A DNA stretch of 6,638 nucleotides from positions 1 to 6,638 of the forward strand of contig JAUVBI010000177.1 of the NCBI GenBank assembly GCA_030591305.1, written 5' to 3'. Under the pieces are notes generated by a model. That model did not search any database, was not told the origin of the DNA, and worked only from the letters and a program-made list of their open reading frames with translations. The stretch is from Pseudomonadota bacterium (GTDB lineage: Bacteria; Pseudomonadota; Gammaproteobacteria; Pseudomonadales; Halieaceae). Of this stretch, positions 1 through 5,506 are shown in pieces (the first letter of the stretch is position 1; each line of letters opens with the position of its first letter). A program made the position numbers and the translations under genes.

Positions 1-321
1 ATCCTGAGGATGAATACGTGTTTTACACTGCAGCACAAACTTTTCGGGAAGCGATGGAATACTGAGGGAGTCCGCAGATACCGAAAACTCCTGGGCAGAA
101 AGTACACAGCCGTCGACAGCCACTTCCAGCAATTCCAGTTCCTGGCCGTGAAGTATTAGCTCGGCCGAACCACCGACATCCTCGTTGCGGTGCATATGCA
201 GGCGCGAGGTAACCAGGGTCTGGTCTTCATACAGCTCAAAATCAAGCTCCGTTTTGTCTATCCAGTAGGCAGGTGGCAGGTAATCTTTCAGGTAGATAGT
301 ACCGGGCTTGGCGTCACGCAT
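1..321 (-). CDS. pepN: Aminopeptidase N, N-terminal part (runs off left edge)
   Basis: This is the first 107 codons of a gene that continues beyond the left edge. The translation begins MRDAKPGTIYLKDYLPPAYW and continues with a beta-rich stretch containing LHMHRNED, LILHGQELEL and SLPEKFVLQ. These line up with the N-terminal domain of E. coli PepN (its start has KYRHDYRAPDYQITDIDLTF, and later LNGEDLKL and LPERF). PepN is a cytosolic M1-family zinc aminopeptidase that removes N-terminal residues from peptides during protein turnover. The catalytic HEXXH zinc site lies far downstream and is not in the window, so activity cannot be judged here. The ATG at 321 follows the upstream DUF2797 stop by 15 bases, with only a weak purine-rich Shine-Dalgarno (GAGA). 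This makes it probably the last or a late gene of the nadK operon, dependent on readthrough or coupling. Confidence 0.9.
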   Translation of the reverse strand, partial: MRDAKPGTIYLKDYLPPAYWIDKTELDFELYEDQTLVTSRLHMHRNEDVGGSAELILHGQELELLEVAVDGCVLSAQEFSVSADSLSIPSLPEKFVLQCKTRIHPQD

Positions 322-336
322 AGTGTTCTCTAGTTT

Positions 337-1167
337 TTAGTTTACTAAGGACAGGGACAGCGAATAGCCACCGTACTTTCGAATATTAATCACACCGGTA
401 TCGAACATAAGATACTGGCCCTTGATGCCCATCAGCGTACCGCCGACGGTGGGTGTTTTATCCAGATTGAGCGATTTCACTTTGGTGGGATATTCCAGCA
501 CGGGATAGTTAATGCTGACCTCCTCGGCTCCCTCCAGCACCACTATCGATTGAATACCGTGTTGCTGTTGCAGTGTTTCAATCTCTGTGGCGCACGCCAC
601 CATCAACTCCCTTCTGGCGCACTCCAGGTCACGCTGCTCGGCCGGGCCCTTGAGCATGGCCTGCCAGTTGGTCCTGTCCGCAATATGGCTTTTAAATGCG
701 GTCTCGACAAGACCCGAGCGAAGCCGACTACTGACACGAAAAATGGGCTGCGCCTGGCTGGCACCCTGGTCCATCCAGCGGGTCGGGTAATCGCGGGTAA
801 TGCCTACCTTCAAGCCGGAGGTGTTCGCCAGGTAAACCGTGTGGTCAATCATACAATGGCTTTCGCCCCACTCGGGCTCACGGCAAGTGCCTGCATCGTA
901 GTGACATCTCTCGGGGCTCATAATACATAGGTCACACTGGGCCAAACGCTTGAAGCAGGGATAGCAATAGCCCTGATTAAAACTCTTTTTGGTTTTTCGG
1001 TCACAGTAAATGCAATTGATAAGCCCCTTGAAATCCAGCTGTAAATGCTGGCCAAGGTAGTCATTCATCGGTACATTTTGTTCGCCCAGAATCATCTGGT
1101 ATTGCACCGGGTCGGCAAGGCGAGTTTTCATTTTTCTCACAGTGCCCGATGCCAGTAATTCAGCCAT
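337..1167 (-). CDS. DUF2797 family protein, cysteine-rich with GIY-YIG-like core
   Basis: This is a 276-residue conserved protein of unknown function that I recognise as DUF2797. From the ATG at 1167, residues 52-95 hold a cysteine cluster: CIYC (52-55), CYPC (68-71), CDLC (78-81), C88 and C95. It resembles one or two zinc-binding ribbons. The family-typical stretch GTCREPEWGE follows. Residues 111-125 read VYLANTSGLKVGITR, and a conserved-looking Glu155 sits in GLVETAFK. Spacing and character resemble the GIY and YIG strands and catalytic Glu of GIY-YIG nucleases, but that fold assignment is my inference. The C-terminal 70 residues are mixed beta. A GTG at 1173 overlaps the DUF1315 stop (GTGA) and is an alternative start. 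I prefer the ATG six bases further on, which has AAGAG about five bases upstream. It sits between DUF1315 and pepN in a tight operon. Confidence 0.88.
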   Translation of the reverse strand: MAELLASGTVRKMKTRLADPVQYQMILGEQNVPMNDYLGQHLQLDFKGLINCIYCDRKTKKSFNQGYCYPCFKRLAQCDLCIMSPERCHYDAGTCREPEWGESHCMIDHTVYLANTSGLKVGITRDYPTRWMDQGASQAQPIFRVSSRLRSGLVETAFKSHIADRTNWQAMLKGPAEQRDLECARRELMVACATEIETLQQQHGIQSIVVLEGAEEVSINYPVLEYPTKVKSLNLDKTPTVGGTLMGIKGQYLMFDTGVINIRKYGGYSLSLSLVN

Positions 1168-1169
1168 GC

Positions 1170-1424
1170 TCACTCTTTCCAGGTTAAGGTTGTCTCGGTG
1201 GGGTCATCACAGCTGTCACCCTCTTTGTGTTTTTTATCGATATAGCCGACTTGCTCCTGTTCTCCCAGGTGCGCTCGCCCCCAGGCGATAACAGCTTGCA
1301 GCGTATTCTCGCGCTGTTCACGGCTCAGTGTTTTACCGTCTGGCCACTTGCCTAACTCAACAGCCCGCTTGAGGCTCAGGTAGGTTTCCTGAGACATCGT
1401 CTCGATAAGTTCTTGATAATCCAT
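1170..1424 (-). CDS. yeaC: DUF1315 family protein, YeaC-like
   Basis: This small cytosolic protein has 84 residues. The first 60 residues match E. coli YeaC closely in pattern: IETMSQETYLSLKRAVELGK followed by WPDGKTLSREQREN, against YeaC's INSMTPEVYQRLSTAVELGK and WPDGVALTEEQKEN. The family (DUF1315) has no established biochemical role. The N-terminal half is predicted helical. The last 25 residues are hydrophilic, with clusters of Lys, Asp and Glu, and probably disordered. The reading frame stays open upstream into the rhomboid gene, but the homologous part begins at MDYQEL, so I place the start at 1424. The ATG follows the rhomboid TGA after a single base (TGATATG), and the stop overlaps an alternative GTG start of DUF2797. 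Both arrangements indicate translational coupling. Confidence 0.9.
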   Translation of the reverse strand: MDYQELIETMSQETYLSLKRAVELGKWPDGKTLSREQRENTLQAVIAWGRAHLGEQEQVGYIDKKHKEGDSCDDPTETTLTWKE

Positions 1425-1425
1425 A

Positions 1426-2283
1426 TCAGCCTCTACTATTCGATAAACGCGATAGAAGGCCGAAGGCTGCACCCAGAGCAGCGCCGCTGAGCAGCCCCCC
1501 CACATGGGCTGCATTGGCGATAGCACCAAAACCAAGCGCTTCCACAATGCCAAAAATGCACGCGACCAACCAGCCCACCATAAACAACATAATTCCCGGC
1601 GCCGGCTGAATACTCCAACGCGGTTGCAGTAACGGCCCCACCCAACTGAAGCCCAACAGCCCATAGACAACGCCAGACATCCCCCCGAACAGGCCGGGGC
1701 CACCGAATACAAATTGCGCCACATTCGAAACCAGAGCAATCACCAGGAACAAGCCCAGCATATTCAGACCGCCCATCACCCGCTCCACCCTGGAACCCAG
1801 ATCCCACAGCCACAAGCTGTTAAAGACGATATGTAACCAGCCAAAATGGATGAAGACGGGAGTAATTAAACGCCAGTATTCGCCGGGACTCTCGTAGAAT
1901 TTAATCTGCTCCCCGGAAATGCGAAAGGGGGTAAATGTAAGTTGACCCAACCATTCCATGGGGGCCTGTAAATAGACCAGTAAAAAACCACCCAGGCTCA
2001 ACAGAATTAGCACCAATGTGACCGGGGCTTGTCGCCAGTTGGCCCGAGACCCCACAGCGCGGGGCCTCTTTTTTGAGGACATTTCGATGGTAAAGCGCCC
2101 TGCTCGCCAATCGCTGTACAGAGAGGCGACCTCCTCCACCTTCAAATTGTCGTTCACTTTGAGCACCTGGCGGCCATTTTCCTCAAATATACGGTGGGCC
2201 AGCCCGCGCTGATGAAGCACGGCACTCAGGGGAAGTATATCTTCAGCGAGATCAACGCTGAGGGCGGTGAATTCAAAGCTCAT
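1426..2283 (-). CDS. Rhomboid-family intramembrane serine protease (GlpG type)
   Basis: This 285-residue inner-membrane protease has the GlpG layout. Residues 1-65 form a cytosolic N-terminal domain (EDILPLSAVLHQRGLAHRI, then GRQVLKV). A basic linker follows, then about six hydrophobic segments starting near residue 87. The signature features are all present: WR at 137-138 in the first loop, HIVFN (151-155) in TM2, the catalytic Ser203 in GMSG, and His260 in AHVGG, giving the Ser-His dyad. Rhomboids cleave transmembrane helices within the membrane; the substrate here is unknown. Three in-frame ATGs are available. The one at 2337 lies well inside nadK and is unlikely. The one at 2295 overlaps the nadK stop as TGATG. 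I chose 2283 because homologues begin with a MxxxxAL-like strand and GGTGATGG lies about eight bases upstream, but 2295 is nearly as good. Confidence 0.9.
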   Translation of the reverse strand: MSFEFTALSVDLAEDILPLSAVLHQRGLAHRIFEENGRQVLKVNDNLKVEEVASLYSDWRAGRFTIEMSSKKRPRAVGSRANWRQAPVTLVLILLSLGGFLLVYLQAPMEWLGQLTFTPFRISGEQIKFYESPGEYWRLITPVFIHFGWLHIVFNSLWLWDLGSRVERVMGGLNMLGLFLVIALVSNVAQFVFGGPGLFGGMSGVVYGLLGFSWVGPLLQPRWSIQPAPGIMLFMVGWLVACIFGIVEALGFGAIANAAHVGGLLSGAALGAAFGLLSRLSNSRG

Positions 2284-2294
2284 CGACGCAACCA

Positions 2295-3179
2295 TCACCC
2301 GACCAGGGCGTGACTCCAACTTAATTTGTCCCTGCAACTGGCGTAAAAACTGTGGCCCACGGGGTGCAACAGCGTGAGTCGATGGGGCTTTTTGGAAATA
2401 AGTACCGAGTCACCGGGCCGCACCGTCATGTTTACCTGGCCGTCGCAGGTTACCGGGGGGTGAATGCGGTTGCGCTCCAGAATATCAATGCGTATTTCAC
2501 TGTTGCCATCCACCACAATAGGTCTACTACTGAGCGCATGGGGAAACATGGGTACCAGTACCACAGCATCCAGGCTGGGGTGCATAATAGGGCCGCCACC
2601 TGAAAGTGAATAGGCTGTCGAACCCGTGGGGGTTGAGATTATCAGGCCATCGGCACGCTGCCGGTAGACGAAAACATCATTGATATACAACTCGTACTCG
2701 ATCATCTGCGCCGACGTGCCGGAGTTAACCACTACATCATTGAGTGCGTCGGCACGGCCTACAATTTTTCCGTCGCGACAGACACTGGCGTCCAGCAGAA
2801 AACGGCTGTCCTCCTCGTAATTTCCGTCGAGTACGGCATTGACCTGCTTTGAAATTTCATCCGGATTGATATCGGCCAGAAAGCCCAGGCGACCCCGGTT
2901 AACACCCAGTACCGGTGTATTATATTTGGCCAGGGTACGGGCTGCGCTCAACAAACTGCCGTCACCGCCTACCACGATAACCAGATCGGCCTCCTGGCCA
3001 ATTTCATCGCGATTGGCATTGCGATAGTCGTGGCTCGGTAGCAACTGTCCCAGACGGTCTTCCAGCATGACAGCCAGGCCGCGCCCAACCAGCAGATCAG
3101 CCAACTCCTGAAGAATTGCCGCCAGGCCAGCCTGTTGGCTGCGCCCAACCAGGCCAATTGTTTTAAAGGATGCATGCAT
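2295..3179 (-). CDS. nadK: NAD kinase
   Basis: NAD kinase phosphorylates NAD to NADP using ATP in the cytosol and is normally essential. At 294 residues it is almost the same length as the E. coli enzyme (292). It starts with the same pattern (FKTIGLVGR against FKCIGIVGH). The catalytic GGDG loop is at residues 71-74 in VVGGDGSLLSAARTLAKY. The NAD-contacting Asn-acidic pair is LND (146-148). The long signature DGLIISTPTGSTAYSLSGGG is at 177-196, followed by LVPMFPHALSSRP. The end, KLSWSHALVG, matches E. coli KLGWSKKLF. The open frame extends upstream to a GTG at 3326, inside the end of the pseudouridine synthase gene, but those 49 extra residues are unlike the family. The ATG at 3179 has CAGGG about ten bases upstream. 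It is the first gene of the run to pepN, and its TGA overlaps an ATG of the rhomboid gene. Confidence 0.96.
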   Translation of the reverse strand: MHASFKTIGLVGRSQQAGLAAILQELADLLVGRGLAVMLEDRLGQLLPSHDYRNANRDEIGQEADLVIVVGGDGSLLSAARTLAKYNTPVLGVNRGRLGFLADINPDEISKQVNAVLDGNYEEDSRFLLDASVCRDGKIVGRADALNDVVVNSGTSAQMIEYELYINDVFVYRQRADGLIISTPTGSTAYSLSGGGPIMHPSLDAVVLVPMFPHALSSRPIVVDGNSEIRIDILERNRIHPPVTCDGQVNMTVRPGDSVLISKKPHRLTLLHPVGHSFYASCRDKLSWSHALVG

Positions 3180-3210
3180 AATGCCAGCGCCCTGCGAGAA
3201 AAGGGCTGCT

Positions 3211-3239
3211 ATTATAACCAGTAAACGCTCTGGAAAGGC
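3211..3239 (-). promoter_or_regulatory. Putative promoter of the nadK operon
   Basis: On the minus strand a perfect TATAAT occupies 3216-3211, 31 bases upstream of the nadK ATG. That leaves room for a leader of roughly 25 bases containing the CAGGG ribosome binding site. At 17 bases' spacing the -35 position reads GCCTTT (3239-3234), a poor match to TTGACA, so the promoter is supported mainly by the -10 hexamer and its position in the 107-base gap between the pseudouridine synthase stop and nadK. An activator or a near-extended -10 (TGGTTATAAT) could compensate. Confidence 0.4.
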
Positions 3240-3286
3240 ATTGCCAGGGACGAAACCTGCCGTTTTATGATGCATTGCTCGCTGAA

Positions 3287-3976
3287 TTAGATGTTTTCCA
3301 GCTCGTTGCCAGTGAGCGCCCGACACTGCCCCAAGGGCAAATCACCAAGTTCCAGCCCACCAACGGCAAAACGGTGTATGCGCAGCACCTTGTTATTAAA
3401 ATACCCGAACATGCGCTTTATCTGATGGTATCGACCCTCGGTCAAACCCACCTCTGCCAAATACTCATTAATGATTGTAAGCTGGGCTGGGCGCGTGGTG
3501 ATGCCCTCAAACTCAAAATACATGCCCTCATTGAAGGCTGTGATGTACTCCTGTGTTATGGGCTTTTCAACGCTCACCCGATAGCGCTTGAGCAATTTAC
3601 TATCGGGCCGGGACAACCGACGCGACCACTGCCCATCATTCGTTAATAACACCAGCCCCGTGGAGTTAAAATCAAGTCGACCGACAATATGTAGCTGATC
3701 TTTGAACGCCTGATCCAGCAGGTCGATAACGGTGCGATGTGTGTCGTCGATGGTCGCGCTGACCACACCGGTAGGTTTGTGCAACATCAGGTAGCGGGGA
3801 ATATTTGCCTGCGTGACCTTGCCATCGAGAGTTATATGGCTAAATACAGTAATAACTTGCGCTACATCGGTGGCAACAACACCGTTCACTTTAACCCTGC
3901 CCTGCGCCAGGACCCGACGCATCTCTTTGCGGCTGATGCCGACCTGCTTACTCAGGTGTCGATCCAGGCGTGGCAT
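3287..3976 (-). CDS. rsuA: RsuA-type 16S rRNA pseudouridine synthase
   Basis: This 229-residue cytosolic enzyme isomerises a uridine in rRNA to pseudouridine; by family it is probably U516 of 16S rRNA. Residues 1-48 form an S4 RNA-binding domain (RLDRHLSKQVGISRKEMRR, then VKVNG). The catalytic domain starts with RYLMLHKPTGVVSAT (61-75). The active-site motif is GRLDFNSTGLVLLTNDG (99-115) with catalytic Asp102. A second conserved block is EGRYHQIKRMF (180-190). E. coli RsuA has 231 residues, with the same motifs and a similar C-terminal ending (PLGQCRALTGNELENI against APGEYRPLTEEEI), so RsuA fits better than RluE, RluB or RluF, though these relatives share the motifs. The ATG at 3976 is preceded by GAGGCGGG. 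The gene lies 82 bases downstream of the FAH-family gene and 107 bases upstream of nadK, so it may be co-transcribed with the former. Confidence 0.9.
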   Translation of the reverse strand: MPRLDRHLSKQVGISRKEMRRVLAQGRVKVNGVVATDVAQVITVFSHITLDGKVTQANIPRYLMLHKPTGVVSATIDDTHRTVIDLLDQAFKDQLHIVGRLDFNSTGLVLLTNDGQWSRRLSRPDSKLLKRYRVSVEKPITQEYITAFNEGMYFEFEGITTRPAQLTIINEYLAEVGLTEGRYHQIKRMFGYFNNKVLRIHRFAVGGLELGDLPLGQCRALTGNELENI

Positions 3977-4058
3977 AAATTAACCCGCCTCGCTGCCACA
4001 GAGGCAGGTGATTTCAGGCGCTCCAGAATACCCGCATTGAATAGATATTCTCCCGCCC

Positions 4059-5033
4059 TCAAATATCGGCAATTTCATTGCGCTGGCTACCCAGGTCAAT
4101 GGCACCATCGGGTGTTTTAATTGACAACTCCAGCACATCTCCCGGTTCGAGAAAGTGGGTTTGGGCCAATTGCGCCCGAGTAAATTTCTTGCGCCGCTTC
4201 TTGTCATTTTTTAAGTTCAGAACAACGGCCAGGGCCGTTTTCAGGTTCCCCCCCACCAGTACACCACCGGGGGTTCCTGTTAACAGACAGTCACCCGCGG
4301 CCAGGTTGGCGAATGTGGAAATTTCAGCAAGCGTTGCTGCGGGGCGATGGATTAACAGATCGGTTGAAGCCGATTGTTTGACCTCGCCATTGAGCTTGAG
4401 GGTCAACTGCAGGGACAATAACTGACGGAAATCACTTGGCTCCATCAGGTACAGAACAGGGCCCATGGGGCAGAATGTACGCTGGCTCTTTCCCCTGAAC
4501 CACTGCATCATGGGTGAACCAAACATAATATCGCGAGCAGAGACATCGTTGCACAACACCAGCCCACCAACATATTTTGATAACTCCGACTCGCTGATTT
4601 CTGTGGATTTCGACACATCTTCTTTCAGTACCAGAGCCAACTCAATTTCATAATCCAGGAGTTCGCAGTCGCGCGGGCGCAAGATCGTTTCATTGGGGCC
4701 ACAGATACTGGACGCCGCTTTCATGAAGATAAGGTTTTCCTGATCCTCGGCGAGAGATACACCCGACTCTGAGCGGTGATCTGCGTAATTGAGACCCTGG
4801 CAGAACAGTTGTACCTTTTGCGAAATGGGCGAATTAAAATGTATGGAGTCTGACTCCAACGGAGCCTGGGCAATGGAGGTATCGAATATTTCCCGCTCGG
4901 AGAAATAGCATGCCATCACCTCTCGATGATCCGCGTACTGCCCCTGAAGCGGGTAGATTAAGCCCTCTCGCAGGACACCCCAGGAGCCGCCTGCATAGTC
5001 ACCCACTGTGTAGTTAACAACTGAAATTCCCAT
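4059..5033 (-). CDS. Fumarylacetoacetate hydrolase (FAH) family protein
   Basis: This 324-residue cytosolic metalloenzyme belongs to the FAH superfamily, whose members cleave or hydrate C-C bonds in 2-oxo acids or decarboxylate oxaloacetate. Its substrate is not deducible from sequence. The catalytic half begins with CQGLNYADH (78-86), which includes the usual active-site His. Metal ligands fit E129 and E131 in DYEIELALVL and D163 in CNDVSARD. K182 lies in the KSQRTFCPMGP segment and GTPGGV is at 253-258. Residues 273-295 form a Lys/Arg-rich insertion before FLEPGDVLELSIKTPDGAID. I recall similar insertions in one FAH subfamily, so I do not regard it as a defect. The N-terminal 75 residues form the smaller accessory domain. 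The ATG at 5033 has a strong AGGAGA about eight bases upstream. No aromatic catabolism genes lie nearby. Its promoter must overlap the nitroreductase remnant behind it. Confidence 0.9.
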   Translation of the reverse strand: MGISVVNYTVGDYAGGSWGVLREGLIYPLQGQYADHREVMACYFSEREIFDTSIAQAPLESDSIHFNSPISQKVQLFCQGLNYADHRSESGVSLAEDQENLIFMKAASSICGPNETILRPRDCELLDYEIELALVLKEDVSKSTEISESELSKYVGGLVLCNDVSARDIMFGSPMMQWFRGKSQRTFCPMGPVLYLMEPSDFRQLLSLQLTLKLNGEVKQSASTDLLIHRPAATLAEISTFANLAAGDCLLTGTPGGVLVGGNLKTALAVVLNLKNDKKRRKKFTRAQLAQTHFLEPGDVLELSIKTPDGAIDLGSQRNEIADI

Positions 5034-5052
5034 GAGCTACTTCTCCTGTTAA

Positions 5053-5253
5053 ATGCGTGTGCGGCTATTTTGGGCACACCCGGACATTCAAATACGCGAT
5101 AAAACAGAAGTGTTTAAAATGCACGCTCGGGAAGTGCTCGATGAACAAGAGCGGACAAAACTATGGACGGCTGCGGCGGCCTTTCCACCCTATGACGAAT
5201 ACCAGGCAAAAGCCACGCGTAAAATTCCGATGTTTATTGTCAAATTGCGGTGA
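5053..5253 (+). pseudogene. Truncated deazaflavin (F420)-dependent nitroreductase family fragment
   Basis: The 66-codon frame encodes only the C-terminal part of a DDN-type (F420-dependent nitroreductase-like) protein. From about residue 7 the translation WAHPDIQIRD, AREVLDEQERTKLW and FPPYDEYQAKATRKIPMFIV follows the family pattern for the end of the split beta-barrel: NP.V.., E..RLW, YP.Y..YQ..T.R.IPV.VL. Full-length members have roughly 130-150 residues, so the N-terminal half, including the NWY-type segment, is missing. The frame is closed by TAA directly before the ATG, no Shine-Dalgarno precedes it, and the FAH gene starts 19 bases away on the other strand, leaving no space for the missing part. 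I read it as a remnant left by a deletion or rearrangement whose junction lies near 5060-5072. Family recognition is from memory of the motif pattern. A short functional protein cannot be excluded. Confidence 0.6.
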
Positions 5254-5258
5254 GAAAG

Positions 5259-5285
5259 TGAGCCCCCTGGACGAGGGCTCATTTT
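5259..5285. terminator. Probable bidirectional hairpin terminator
   Basis: A perfect 7-base inverted repeat, TGAGCCC (5259-5265) and GGGCTCA (5275-5281), encloses a 9-base loop. On the plus strand it is followed by TTTT (5282-5285) and lies 5 bases after the nitroreductase remnant's stop. On the minus strand it directly follows the stop of the small CCGG gene and is followed by CTTTCTC, a weaker U-tract. Its place between two convergent frames fits a shared terminator. Confidence 0.7.
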
Positions 5286-5400
5286 AAGCTTTCTTATCTT
5301 GCTTTTTATCCTGCTCTGGAGCCTGTTCTTTCTCTACAGATTTTTCCTTTGTGGGCTCAACATCCTGACCACCACATCCACCACAACAACTACCACTCAT
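5284..5400 (-). CDS. Small cysteine-rich CCGG-motif protein (38 residues)
   Basis: This very short gene encodes 38 residues. The first eleven, MSGSCCGGCGG, hold all three cysteines (C5, C6, C9) in a glycine/serine context. The rest (QDVEPTKEKSVEKEQAPEQD, then KKQDKKA) is a highly charged Lys/Glu/Gln tail, probably disordered or helical, with no signal peptide or membrane segment. It is supported as real by GGAG seven bases before the ATG, a well-formed promoter region with an FNR-type box, and a hairpin terminator right after the TAA. Clustered Cys-Cys-Gly-Gly motifs in tiny proteins suggest metal or iron-sulfur binding, metal delivery or redox sensing, but none of this is demonstrable here. 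I recall small gammaproteobacterial proteins with related CCGSC-type motifs, also of unknown role. Its upstream neighbour on the same strand is the putative D-cysteine desulfhydrase. Confidence 0.72.
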   Translation of the reverse strand: MSGSCCGGCGGQDVEPTKEKSVEKEQAPEQDKKQDKKA

Positions 5401-5435
5401 AACACTACTCCACGATAAAGGTTTATTAAAGCAGG

Positions 5436-5463
5436 ATAATAACCTAGTAAACCAGTAGGTTAA
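5436..5463 (-). promoter_or_regulatory. Core promoter of the CCGG small-protein gene
   Basis: On the minus strand TATTAT (5441-5436) fits a -10 element 35 bases upstream of the ATG at 5400. A weak -35, TTAACC (5463-5458), stands 16 bases away. The poor -35 is what is expected of a class II activator-dependent promoter, and an FNR-type box abuts it. The predicted transcription start is near 5429. Confidence 0.5.
5440..5462. promoter_or_regulatory. Inverted repeat over the CCGG-gene promoter, candidate operator
   Basis: TAACCTA (5440-5446) and TAGGTTA (5456-5462) are perfect 7-base arms separated by 9 bases. The repeat spans the -35, the spacer and the start of the -10 of the CCGG-gene promoter, which is a repressor-like position. 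The 25 bases centred on it (5439-5463) agree with roughly 18 positions of the IscR type 1 consensus as I remember it (ATASYYGACTRWWWYAGTCRRSTAT), so an Rrf2-family regulator is one candidate. A MerR-type dyad is another. The regulator is not identified. Confidence 0.45.
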
Positions 5464-5477
5464 TTGATCGAGATCAG
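5464..5477. promoter_or_regulatory. FNR/Anr-type binding site upstream of the CCGG gene
   Basis: The plus strand reads TTGAT-CGAG-ATCAG, nine of the ten defined positions of the FNR/Anr consensus TTGAT-N4-ATCAA. Its centre (5470.5) lies 41.5 bases upstream of the start site predicted from the -10 at 5441-5436, and 22 bases separate the box from that -10. This is the geometry of class II FNR-activated promoters. It suggests that the CCGG gene is induced when oxygen is low. A CRP-family relative could also use this site. Confidence 0.55.
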
Positions 5478-5506
5478 CATTGTTTCAAAGGCGGCCGCTC
5501 CCACTC

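Noticed and set aside
550..930. A 126-residue plus-strand open frame opposite DUF2797
   Set aside because: It is the antisense shadow of a well-supported gene, with no ribosome binding site or recognisable domain.
1494..1500. Run of seven C (seven G on the coding strand) near the rhomboid catalytic histidine, possible slippage or phase-variation site
   Set aside because: It encodes the expected HVGG motif in frame, is a single short run, and rhomboids of this type are not known to phase-vary.
1436..1813. A 125-residue minus-strand open frame inside the rhomboid gene, Trp/Cys/Gly-rich
   Set aside because: It is an out-of-frame shadow of the rhomboid coding sequence, with biased composition and no family resemblance.
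3180..3326. Upstream GTG extension of the NAD kinase frame (49 extra residues)
   Set aside because: The extra residues do not resemble NadK, they overlap the end of the pseudouridine synthase gene, and the ATG at 3179 gives the normal family length.
4247..4331. Possible defect: Lys/Arg-rich insertion before the last strands of the FAH protein
   Set aside because: The flanking motifs GTPGGV and FLEPGD are in frame and intact, and I recall similar insertions in one FAH subfamily, so it is not a sign of frameshift. The stretch lies at roughly 4149-4217.
5057..5287. A 76-residue plus-strand open frame overlapping the nitroreductase remnant
   Set aside because: It is out of frame with the part that shows family similarity, runs through the terminator hairpin, and looks like no known protein.
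5491..5498. GCGGCCGC palindrome after the desulfhydrase-like gene, considered as a terminator stem
   Set aside because: The 8-base palindrome has no loop of its own and no following U-tract on the minus strand that would make a terminator.
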